Shown: piece after piece, positions 46,661 through 52,834 of the stretch | Numbering within the stretch: the stretch's first letter is position 1 | Layout: each line of letters opens with the position of its first letter | Assembly: GCA_903843125.1 (NCBI GenBank) | Contig: CAIMOR010000432.1 | Coordinates: 1 to 52,834 of the forward strand | Source: an uncultured Rhodospirillales bacterium | Lineage (GTDB): Bacteria; Pseudomonadota; Alphaproteobacteria; Acetobacterales; Acetobacteraceae | Length of the DNA stretch: 52,834 bases | Direction: 5' to 3' | Notes under the pieces: model-generated | The model's database searches: none | The model's input: only the letters and a program-made list of their open reading frames with translations | What the model was told of the DNA's origin: nothing | Position numbers and translations under genes: made by a program

Positions 46661-47617
46661 TCAGGCTACCGCGTGCCGACCCATCTCCAGGAACTTCTCC
46701 CGCCGGCGGTTGCGCAGCGTCGCGGGGTCCAACGGCAGCAGCGGTTCCAGGCAATCGGCAATCTGCCTGGCCACGGCGGCCAGCATCGCCTCGGGGTCGC
46801 GGTGGGCGCCGCCCATGGGCTCCGGGATCACCGCATCGATCAGTGCCAGGCGCTTGAGGTCCTCCGCCGTCAGCTTCAGCGCCTCGGCGGCGGTGCTGGC
46901 CATGGCGGCGTCGCGCCACAGGATGCTGGCGCAGCCTTCCGGGCTGATCACCGAATAGACCGCGTGTTCCAGCATCAGCACCCGGTCGGCCGAGGCCAGC
47001 GCGATGGCGCCACCGGAGCCGCCCTCGCCAATGATGGTGGCGATGAAGGGCACCGGGGCCTCCAGGCCGGCCTCGATGCTGCGCGCAATCGCCTCGGCCT
47101 GGCCTCGGGCCTCGGCATCGATGCCCGGGAAGGCGCCGGCGGTGTCGACGAAGCTCAGGATCGGCAGGCCGAAGCGGCCCGCCAGTTCCATGATCCGCCG
47201 CGCCTTGCGGTAGCCCTCCGGCCGGGCCATGCCGAAATTGTGCTGCACCCGGCTTTCGGTGTCGTTGCCCTTCTCGGTGCCCAGCACGGCCACGCTGCGG
47301 CCGCGGAAGCGGCCCAGGCCGCCGACGATGGCTGCGTCGTCGGCGAAGGCGCGGTCACCGGCCAACGGGGTCCATTCGCTGATCAGGCCGCGGATGTAGT
47401 CCAGGCACTTCGGCCGGTCCGGGTGGCGGGCCACCAGGGTCTTCTGCCAGGGCGTCAGCTTGCCGTAGGTGGTCCGCAGCAGTGACTGGGCCTTGTCGCG
47501 GAGCTTGCCGACTTCCTCGGCAACGTCGATGCCGCCGGCGTCGGTGGTCCGCCGCAGCTCCTCGATCTTGCCTTCGAGCTCGGCGATGGGTTTTTCGAAT
47601 TCGAGGAAATGGCGCAT
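46661..47617 (-). CDS. accA: acetyl-CoA carboxylase carboxyltransferase subunit alpha
   Basis: Alpha subunit of the carboxyltransferase half of acetyl-CoA carboxylase, 318 residues (E. coli 319). It transfers the carboxyl from biotin-AccB to acetyl-CoA to make malonyl-CoA for fatty acids. The N-terminus FLEFEKPIAELEGKIEELR, the crotonase-like core with FVDTAGAFPGIDAEARGQAEAIARS, IIGEGGSGGAIALASADRVLMLEHAVYSVISPEGCASILW, and the C-terminal helix are complete. As usual in alphaproteobacteria, accD is not adjacent. It sits downstream of xerD and a methyltransferase gene, a common arrangement for xerD-accA. Confidence 0.97.
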   Translation of the reverse strand: MRHFLEFEKPIAELEGKIEELRRTTDAGGIDVAEEVGKLRDKAQSLLRTTYGKLTPWQKTLVARHPDRPKCLDYIRGLISEWTPLAGDRAFADDAAIVGGLGRFRGRSVAVLGTEKGNDTESRVQHNFGMARPEGYRKARRIMELAGRFGLPILSFVDTAGAFPGIDAEARGQAEAIARSIEAGLEAPVPFIATIIGEGGSGGAIALASADRVLMLEHAVYSVISPEGCASILWRDAAMASTAAEALKLTAEDLKRLALIDAVIPEPMGGAHRDPEAMLAAVARQIADCLEPLLPLDPATLRNRRREKFLEMGRHAVA

Positions 47618-47673
47618 CGTCGGCTCGGGTTAGCGGAAAAGCCGGCCGGGCGGAAGCACTCAGGCGGCAGCGG

Positions 47674-48429
47674 TCAGCCCTGGGCCGGGCCGGCGGCTTC
47701 ACCCGGCGGCGCCGGCGCCGGCACCGGCTCGGCCATCAGCACGCGCTCCAGCTCGCGCATCCGGGCCTGCAGCGCGCGCAGTTCCAGGATGGCGTGGATG
47801 CGGAACTGGCCTTCCTGGGTGTGCTCGGCCGCGTTGCCAAGCTCGCCGGGCTGTTCCAGCAGCCGGTAGTTGGTGATGCCGGCGATCCGGTGGGCCAGGC
47901 GCTCGGCCCGCGGCGCCGGTTCGCCCTTCGCAAAGACCATCACGCAGTCGTTGAACCAGGCGTCCTGCTGCGGCGCGATGAAGCTCTCCACCAGGGTCAC
48001 GGCCTGGCCCATCAGCCGGCCCCAGTCCTGCAGCGCCAAGCCGGCATCGGGGTAGAAGCGCCAGTTGTCGCGCGGGTAGGCGTGGTAGCCGCCGTTCGAC
48101 GGGGCATTGATGTACATGTGCCCGCCCGGCCGCAGCACCCGGTTCATTTCCAGGAAGCTGACCCAGAACATCGGATCGTGCTCGAAGCAGCTGGTCGAGA
48201 CCACCAGGTCGAAGCTGTCGTTGGGGAAGGGATAACGGCGGGCATCCTCCAGCACCAGGTCGACCCCCGGGCCGGCGCTCAGGTCGATGCCCGTATAGGG
48301 CGCGCCGGCCGGCGCCACCGGGCGTAGCGTGCCGTTCACGTCGTAGGAGCCGACATCCAGGATACGGCTTTCCGGCTGGGCATAGACCTCGAAGAAGGCC
48401 CGCCCGATGTTGAGCGCCGACAGGTGCAT
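47674..48429 (-). CDS. class I SAM-dependent methyltransferase
   Basis: A 251-residue Rossmann-fold methyltransferase (Methyltransf_11 type). Motif I is ILDVGSYDVNGTL, the acidic residue after beta-2 is in YTGIDLSAGPGVD, motif III is FDLVVSTSCFEHD, and motif IV/V is EMNRVLRPGGHMYINAPSNG. The C-terminal tail is a helix followed by a Pro/Ala-rich end (VPAPAPPGEAAGPAQG). The substrate is unknown; the same overall pattern is common in surface-glycan or lipid loci. The ATG (MHLSALN) lies four bases after the xerD stop, and GGAG sits inside the xerD end, so it is translated from the xerD message. Sequence further upstream in this frame is only the shadow of xerD. Confidence 0.87.
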   Translation of the reverse strand: MHLSALNIGRAFFEVYAQPESRILDVGSYDVNGTLRPVAPAGAPYTGIDLSAGPGVDLVLEDARRYPFPNDSFDLVVSTSCFEHDPMFWVSFLEMNRVLRPGGHMYINAPSNGGYHAYPRDNWRFYPDAGLALQDWGRLMGQAVTLVESFIAPQQDAWFNDCVMVFAKGEPAPRAERLAHRIAGITNYRLLEQPGELGNAAEHTQEGQFRIHAILELRALQARMRELERVLMAEPVPAPAPPGEAAGPAQG

Positions 48430-48433
48430 GCGG

Positions 48434-49357
48434 CTACGCTCCGGCCTGGGGGCTGGCAGCTTGCGCCAGCGGATGATGCGCCTCAACCAGCGCGCGCAGC
48501 CGCTCCTCCAGCACCTTGGTGTAGATCTGCGTGGTGGCGATATCGGCGTGGCCCAGCAGCAGCTGCAGGCTGCGCAGGTCGGCGCCGCGGCCCAGCAGAT
48601 GGCTGGCGAAGCTGTGCCGCAGCACGTGCGGGCTGACCCGCTCCGGGTCCAGCCCGGCCGCCAGCGCGGCATCCTTCAGCAAAAGTCCAAGGCCCTGGCG
48701 CGTCATGTGGCCAGAGGCCGCCCGGCCCGGGAACAGCCAGCGCGGCGGTACCGGCTTGGCCCGCGGCTTGGCCGCCAGCGCGGCACGCGCCGCCAGGGCG
48801 GCATCCCGGGCCCGCCGGCTGACCGGCACCAGCCGCTCCTTCGAGCCCTTGCCGCGGACCGCGACCAGCTGCTCGTCCGCCCGCAGCGCCGCCAAGGGCA
48901 GGGCGACCAGCTCGCTGGCCCGCAGGCCACTGCAGTACAGCAGCTCCAGCGCCGCCACAGCCTGCTGGCCGCGCAGGCCGGGCAGGGTGGCGGCCCCGTC
49001 GATCAGCTGGATCACCTCCGATTCGGCCAGCGCCTTCGGCAGGCTCGCGGTCGGGCGCGGGCCGGCGAGCAACTCGGTCGGGTCATCCGGGCGAACGCCC
49101 TCCCGCGCCAGGAAGCGGAAGTATTGCCGCAGCGCCGAGAGCCGCCGGGCAGCAGTGCGCGCGGCCAGCCCCAGGTCGCTCAACCGCTGCAGGTAGCGGC
49201 CGACCAGCGCGCCGTCGGCGGCCTCGGGCGCCACCCCTTGGGCGCGGCTGAAAGCGGCGAAATCGCTGAGGTCGGCCTGGTAGGCGGCCAGCGTGTTGCG
49301 GGCGGCGCCGCGTTCCGCCACCAGCATTTCCAGGAAGGCTTCCAGGTGGCGGTTCAA
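48434..49357 (-). CDS. xerD: site-specific tyrosine recombinase XerD
   Basis: Tyrosine recombinase of 307 residues that with XerC resolves chromosome dimers at dif near the end of replication. The N-terminal SAM-like domain (NRHLEAFLEMLVAERGAARNTLAAY) binds the core site. The catalytic set is Arg146 (CSGLRASEL), Lys170 (VRGKGSKER), His244-x-x-Arg247 (HVLRHSF), His270 (LLGHADIATT) and Tyr279 (QIYTKV), at or within two of the E. coli XerD positions. This and the accA neighbourhood favour XerD over XerC or an integrase. No attachment-site repeats or cargo flank it, so it is not a mobile-element integrase. It is 13 bp after the 48-residue ORF. Confidence 0.94.
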   Translation of the reverse strand: MNRHLEAFLEMLVAERGAARNTLAAYQADLSDFAAFSRAQGVAPEAADGALVGRYLQRLSDLGLAARTAARRLSALRQYFRFLAREGVRPDDPTELLAGPRPTASLPKALAESEVIQLIDGAATLPGLRGQQAVAALELLYCSGLRASELVALPLAALRADEQLVAVRGKGSKERLVPVSRRARDAALAARAALAAKPRAKPVPPRWLFPGRAASGHMTRQGLGLLLKDAALAAGLDPERVSPHVLRHSFASHLLGRGADLRSLQLLLGHADIATTQIYTKVLEERLRALVEAHHPLAQAASPQAGA

Positions 49358-49370
49358 CGCCGGGCCGCCG

Positions 49371-49517
49371 CTACCGCGTCTGGAAGCGGTCGTTGGGCAG
49401 CACGCGCTCCACCGTGGTGGGCGTGGCGGCAGGCGGGAAGGCCCCCACCGCCAGCAGGCCGGCGCCGGCCACGACGATCAGGAACAGCACCAGCAACAGG
49501 ACCGGCCGGCGAAACAT
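49371..49517 (-). CDS. 48-residue single-pass membrane peptide
   Basis: A short ORF that begins MFRRPVLLLVLFLIVVAGAG and continues with an Ala/Pro segment and the polar tail TTVERVLPNDRFQTR. This looks like a type II anchor: two arginines, about 20 hydrophobic residues, then a short exported or periplasmic tail. GAGGGAG lies about ten bases before the ATG. The stop is 13 bp before xerD, so it is the first gene of the xerD-methyltransferase-accA run. From memory, similar short ORFs ending in RVLPNDRF occur before xerD in other Rhodospirillales, which supports reality. Function unknown. Confidence 0.7.
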   Translation of the reverse strand: MFRRPVLLLVLFLIVVAGAGLLAVGAFPPAATPTTVERVLPNDRFQTR

Positions 49518-49571
49518 GACAGCGAGCGCTCCCTCGCGCCTGGGTGGGGGGCTGTGCTACCCGTCAAGGTC

Positions 49572-51332
49572 GTGTCACGCAACAGCGCCATCGAGGTTCC
49601 GGCCGACGCCCCGCCCCACGCCACGTGGACCGAGGCGGCCGACCCCATCCCCCACACCGTGCCCGGCCCCAGCGCCGAGCCGCGGCGGGCCGGCCATGCC
49701 GGGCGCTCCATCGTGCTGGTCGGCATGCCGGGGGCCGGCAAGTCCTCCATCGGCCGGCGCCTGGCGGCCCGGTTCGGGCTGCCCTTCCTGGATGCCGACA
49801 CCGAGATCGAGGCCGCCGCCGGACTGCCGATCACGGAAATCTTTGCCCGGTACGGAGAGGCCCACTTCCGCGATGGCGAGCGGCGGGTCATTTCCCGCCT
49901 GATCTCCGGCCCGCCCGTGGTGCTGGCCACCGGCGGCGGCGCCTATGCCGATGCCCGCACCCGTGCGGCGATTCGCGGCGCCGGCGCCATTGCCGTTTGG
50001 TTGCACTGCCGCATGCCCACCCTGTTGCGCCGCGTATCCGGGCGGGAGCATCGGCCGATGTTCCTGAACGCCGACCCCGTTGATGTCCTGCAGCGGCTGA
50101 TGACCGCACGCCACCCCCTTTATGCCGAGGCCGACATGGTCATTGCCTGCACCGACGAGCCGCCCGAACTCACCACCCGCCGCGTGGCCGAGGCATTGGA
50201 GCATTGGCAGCCACCGCTGCGCCTGCCGGTGACGCTGGGGGAGCGCAGCTACGACATCCTGATCGGCGCCGGGCTGCTGGCGCGTGCCGGGGCGCTGATG
50301 GCGCCGGTGCTGCCCGGTCGCCGCGTGGTGGTGGTGACCGACGAGAACGTGGCCCCGGTCCATCTGCCGACGCTGCGCGCGGGGCTGGAAGCCGCGGCCT
50401 TCGAGGTGCTGGCCGAGATCACCGTGGCGCCGGGCGAGGCCAGCAAGGATTTTTCCGTGCTGCAGCGCGTGCTGGAACAGCTGCTGGCGGCCGGCGCTGA
50501 TCGCCGCACCACGGTGGTGGCGCTGGGCGGCGGCGTGGTCGGCGACCTTGCGGGCTTCGCCGCCGCGGTGGCGCTGCGTGGCCTGCCCTTCGTGCAGGTG
50601 CCGACAACCCTGCTGGCCCAGGTGGACAGCAGCGTCGGCGGCAAGACCGGCGTGAACCTGGCACTCGGCAAGAACCTGGTCGGCGCCTTCCATCAGCCAC
50701 GCCTGGTGCTGGCCGATACCGACACGCTGCAGACCCTGCCGCCGCGCGAACTGCGGGCCGGCTACGCCGAGGTGGCCAAGCACGGCCTGCTCTCGGGCGA
50801 GGAGTTCTGGCAGTGGTGCGAGGCGAATGGCGAGCGCCTGGTGGGCGGCGACGGCACCGCGCTGGCCCATGCCGTGCTGGAAAGCTGCCGGCTGAAGAGC
50901 GAGGTCGTCGCCGGCGATGAGCGCGAGGAAAGCGCCGAGGGCGGCCGGGCGCTGCTGAACCTGGGCCATACCTTCGGCCACGCCTTCGAGGCCGAGAGCG
51001 GCTATGGCGGCCAGCTGCTGCATGGCGAGGCAGTGGCTGTCGGCCTTGGCCTGGCCGCCGCCATCTCGGCGCGGCTCGGCCATTGCAGCCAGGAATTGCC
51101 GGGGCGCGTCATCGGCCATCTGCAGGCCTGCGGCATGCCCGCCCGGGTGCGCGACCTGCCGCGCAGCTACGCGGTGGAAGCACTGCTCGGGCGCATGCGC
51201 AAGGACAAGAAGGTACGCGACGGCGCGCTGCGCTTCGTGCTGCTGCGGCAGCCGGGTGACGCCTTCACCAGTGCCGAGGTGCCGGTGGATGCCGTGGCGC
51301 AACTGCTGCGCGACGAGGGCTGCACCAGCTAA
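49572..51332 (+). CDS. aroKB: bifunctional shikimate kinase/3-dehydroquinate synthase
   Basis: AroK-AroB fusion of 586 residues acting at two non-consecutive steps of the shikimate pathway. Residues about 45-205 are shikimate kinase: P-loop GMPGAGKSS (51-59), DADTEIE, FRDGERRVI, ATGGGAY, and the adenine-lid REHRPMF. Residues about 215-586 are 3-dehydroquinate synthase: VVTDENVAPVH, APGEASKDF, GGGVVGDLAGFAA, VPTTLLAQVDSSVGGKTGVN, EVAKHGLL, and zinc ligands in NLGHTFGHAFE and LLHGEAV. No ATG precedes the P-loop in frame, so a GTG must be used; I chose the GTG giving MSRNSAIEVP, with the GTG at 49554 as the alternative. Divergent from the xerD group. Confidence 0.93.
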   Translation: MSRNSAIEVPADAPPHATWTEAADPIPHTVPGPSAEPRRAGHAGRSIVLVGMPGAGKSSIGRRLAARFGLPFLDADTEIEAAAGLPITEIFARYGEAHFRDGERRVISRLISGPPVVLATGGGAYADARTRAAIRGAGAIAVWLHCRMPTLLRRVSGREHRPMFLNADPVDVLQRLMTARHPLYAEADMVIACTDEPPELTTRRVAEALEHWQPPLRLPVTLGERSYDILIGAGLLARAGALMAPVLPGRRVVVVTDENVAPVHLPTLRAGLEAAAFEVLAEITVAPGEASKDFSVLQRVLEQLLAAGADRRTTVVALGGGVVGDLAGFAAAVALRGLPFVQVPTTLLAQVDSSVGGKTGVNLALGKNLVGAFHQPRLVLADTDTLQTLPPRELRAGYAEVAKHGLLSGEEFWQWCEANGERLVGGDGTALAHAVLESCRLKSEVVAGDEREESAEGGRALLNLGHTFGHAFEAESGYGGQLLHGEAVAVGLGLAAAISARLGHCSQELPGRVIGHLQACGMPARVRDLPRSYAVEALLGRMRKDKKVRDGALRFVLLRQPGDAFTSAEVPVDAVAQLLRDEGCTS

Positions 51333-51440
51333 CCCTTCACGGAGTTGTCACGGCGCTCCCGGCGACCGGGGCACCGCTGCTCGCGTTTCTGCGCATAGGT
51401 GGTGTGGCCGTGCCCGCCGCCTTCGCATGAAAGGACGGGC

Positions 51441-52601
51441 ATGGCCGGGACAGTTTTGGTGGTGGGTGCCGGCTTCGCCGGTGCCGTCTATGCACGCATG
51501 CTGGCAGAGCATGGCTATGCGGTGACGCTGGTGGATCAGCGACCGCATATCGGCGGCAACGCCTACGACGAACGCGACGCCAATGGCATCCGCGTGCATC
51601 GCTATGGCCCGCACCTGTTCCACACCAACAACGCCGCCGTGGTGGAGTGGCTGCGCCGCTTCGGTGCCTGGGTGCCCTATGAGCACCGGGTGCGAGCCTT
51701 GCTGCCGACAGGCCAACGCGTACCGTTGCCGGTCAATCGGGCAACGTTGGAGGCCGTCTTCGGTGAGAGCCTGCCGGACGCCGCCGCGGCGCAGGCGCTG
51801 CTGCAGCGCGTGGCGGAGCCGGTCGCCAGGCCGCGCAACGCCGCCGAACATCTGCACGCCAGCATCGGGCGCCAACTGACCGACCTGTTCTTCCGCCCCT
51901 ATACGAAAAAGATGTGGGCGCTGGACCTTGAGGAGTTGGACGCCAGCGTGGTGCAGCGCATTCCGCTGCGTTTCGACGACGAGGACCGCTACTTCCCGAA
52001 CGACAAGTTCCAGCTGCTGCCGGAGCAGGGCTACACGGCGATCTTTGCCAATATCCTGGACCACAAGCTGATCCGGCTGCACACGGCGACCACGTTCCAC
52101 CCCAGCATGCTGCGCGGCCATGCCGCCGCCTTCCTCAGCGTGCCGATCGACGAGTATTTTGACAGTCGCTTCGGTGAACTGCCGTACCGCTCCATCCGCT
52201 TCGGTCACCGCAGCGTGGCGCGCAACCCCGAGATCACCTGGGGCGTCACCAACTTCACCGATGCCGGGCCTGTGACCCGCGAAACCCATTGGCACGTGTT
52301 GCCGCGCCACGGCAATGCGGAGGGGCTGGTAACGGCAACGCGTGAGACGCCCTGTGACTACAAGGAAAACGGCTATGAACGTTACTATCCGGTTAAGACC
52401 GCCGACAATCGCCACGCCGCCACGTTGAAGCGTTACCAGGCGTTGGCGGCCCGCACGCCGGAGGTCCAGTTCATCGGCCGCTGCGGCACCTATCAGTATC
52501 TGGACATGCACCAGGTCATCAACCAGTCCCTGATCGGCGCGCAGCGCTGGTTGGCGGAACAGGGCCGCGCCTCGCTGGCGGTGGCCAGCCAGGTCGCCTG
52601 A
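51441..52601 (+). CDS. glf: UDP-galactopyranose mutase
   Basis: FAD enzyme of 386 residues (family about 370-390) interconverting UDP-galactopyranose and UDP-galactofuranose for cell-surface glycans. The FAD motif is VVGAGFAGAVYARMLAEHG. GGNAYDE and RYGPHLFHT carry the flavin/substrate His. The mobile-lid arginine region (FFRPYTKKMWAL), QLLPEQGYTAIF, and the C-terminal YYPVKTADN and TYQYLDMHQVI complete the set. The ATG follows AAGGA by about five bases. No galactofuranosyltransferase is beside it in the window. The stop is part of a palindrome shared with the convergent gene. Confidence 0.95.
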   Translation: MAGTVLVVGAGFAGAVYARMLAEHGYAVTLVDQRPHIGGNAYDERDANGIRVHRYGPHLFHTNNAAVVEWLRRFGAWVPYEHRVRALLPTGQRVPLPVNRATLEAVFGESLPDAAAAQALLQRVAEPVARPRNAAEHLHASIGRQLTDLFFRPYTKKMWALDLEELDASVVQRIPLRFDDEDRYFPNDKFQLLPEQGYTAIFANILDHKLIRLHTATTFHPSMLRGHAAAFLSVPIDEYFDSRFGELPYRSIRFGHRSVARNPEITWGVTNFTDAGPVTRETHWHVLPRHGNAEGLVTATRETPCDYKENGYERYYPVKTADNRHAATLKRYQALAARTPEVQFIGRCGTYQYLDMHQVINQSLIGAQRWLAEQGRASLAVASQVA

Positions 52602-52610
52602 GTCAGGCGA
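52594..52610. terminator. palindrome joining two convergent stop codons
   Basis: TCGCCTGAGTCAGGCGA is a perfect 17-base dyad around one G. It contains the glf TGA and the TGA of the opposite-strand gene, which are two bases apart. The transcript could fold with a five-base loop (GAGTC). A bidirectional terminator is possible; so is chance. Confidence 0.35.
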
Positions 52611-52834
52611 AGCGGGCCAGACGTACGGCCGTCTGGCCCCGCCCGACGCGCAGGTTGGGCATGACCAGCAGGCAGTCATCGTGCGGCGTGCGAACCTCCG
52701 CCTCGCCGTCGAGCGCGATCAGCGTGTTGCGTGCCGCCACCACCTGGCCACCGCGGTAGGGTCGAAGGAAGGCGAAGCTGTTGCTGCCGGCGGTGACGGT
52801 GCGGGTAACCCGCGCCAAGCGGCCGGGCGGCGCC
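52603..52834 (-). CDS. C-terminal part of a probable succinylglutamate desuccinylase/aspartoacylase-family protein (5' end outside window)
   Basis: Minus-strand frame open to the window edge, ending two bases beyond the glf stop. The visible 76 residues end with VRTPHDDCLLVMPNLRVGRGQTAVRLARFA and contain VAARNTLIALDGEAEV. This resembles the C-terminal beta domain of AstE/aspartoacylase-like zinc carboxypeptidases. The zinc-binding core lies outside the window, so the call rests on the tail only. A TTG at 52818 would give a short complete ORF, but the open frame continues past it and a longer gene is more likely. Confidence 0.5.
   Translation of the reverse strand, partial: APPGRLARVTRTVTAGSNSFAFLRPYRGGQVVAARNTLIALDGEAEVRTPHDDCLLVMPNLRVGRGQTAVRLARFA

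Noticed and set aside
48434-49357. The tyrosine recombinase as the integrase of a genomic island.
   Set aside because: Catalytic positions and the accA neighbourhood fit housekeeping XerD; no attachment repeats, tRNA gene or mobile cargo flank it.

Overview
The window is a gene-dense, GC-rich stretch of bacterial chromosome. I see no rRNA, tRNA, CRISPR array, phage gene or insertion sequence. The gene content suggests an alphaproteobacterium, most likely Acetobacteraceae (Roseomonas-like). The pointers are two orphan tripartite-tricarboxylate (Bug/TctC) binding proteins, a CoxL-type molybdoenzyme, an AroK-AroB fusion, a TreS-maltokinase fusion, and many 4-bp ATGA/GTGA/TTGA gene overlaps. This placement is inferred from gene content and style, not from a marker-gene tree.

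Layout. 1-600: end of a PotI-type ABC permease. 656-3062: tandem paralogous aspartate-type aminotransferases. 3063-4894 (minus): Bug binding protein and a fluoroacetate-dehalogenase-like hydrolase. 5003-7088: coupled carboxymuconolactone-decarboxylase-like protein, 3-hydroxyisobutyrate-dehydrogenase-like protein and metallo-beta-lactamase-fold hydrolase. 7085-7411 (minus): small membrane protein. 7599-9965: solitary CoxL-type subunit. 10257-10616: single-domain response regulator. 10805-14264: TauD/TfdA dioxygenase, Bug protein and ThDP enzyme in one operon. 14303-17585 (minus): HemN, cupin, AtzE-type amidase and AtzG-like small subunit.

17746-34510 is the centrepiece: seven same-strand genes, almost all overlapping by 4 bp (glgE, treS-mak, glgB, treZ, malQ, treY, otsA). 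Together they link trehalose and alpha-glucan. OtsA makes trehalose-6-phosphate. TreS turns trehalose into maltose and the fused maltokinase phosphorylates it. GlgE polymerises maltose-1-phosphate, GlgB branches the glucan, MalQ reshuffles it, and TreY/TreZ release trehalose from it again. GlgE carries an approximately 480-residue N-terminal extension that looks like a catalytically dead second GH13 unit.

34563-36924: a dihydropyrimidinase-like hydrolase and two tandem copies of an unrecognised protein of about 120 residues. 37043-41265 (minus): CinA-type protein, GNAT-Nudix fusion, ArgJ and a periplasmic PpiC isomerase. 41499-44225: secA, divergent from ppiC. 44255-49517 (minus): TPR-glycosyltransferase, accA, SAM methyltransferase, xerD and a 48-residue membrane peptide. 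49572-52601: aroK-aroB fusion and UDP-galactopyranose mutase. 52603-52834 (minus): the last part of a probable succinylglutamate desuccinylase/aspartoacylase-family gene. No gene-free stretch exceeds 300 bases; the longest is 9966-10256.
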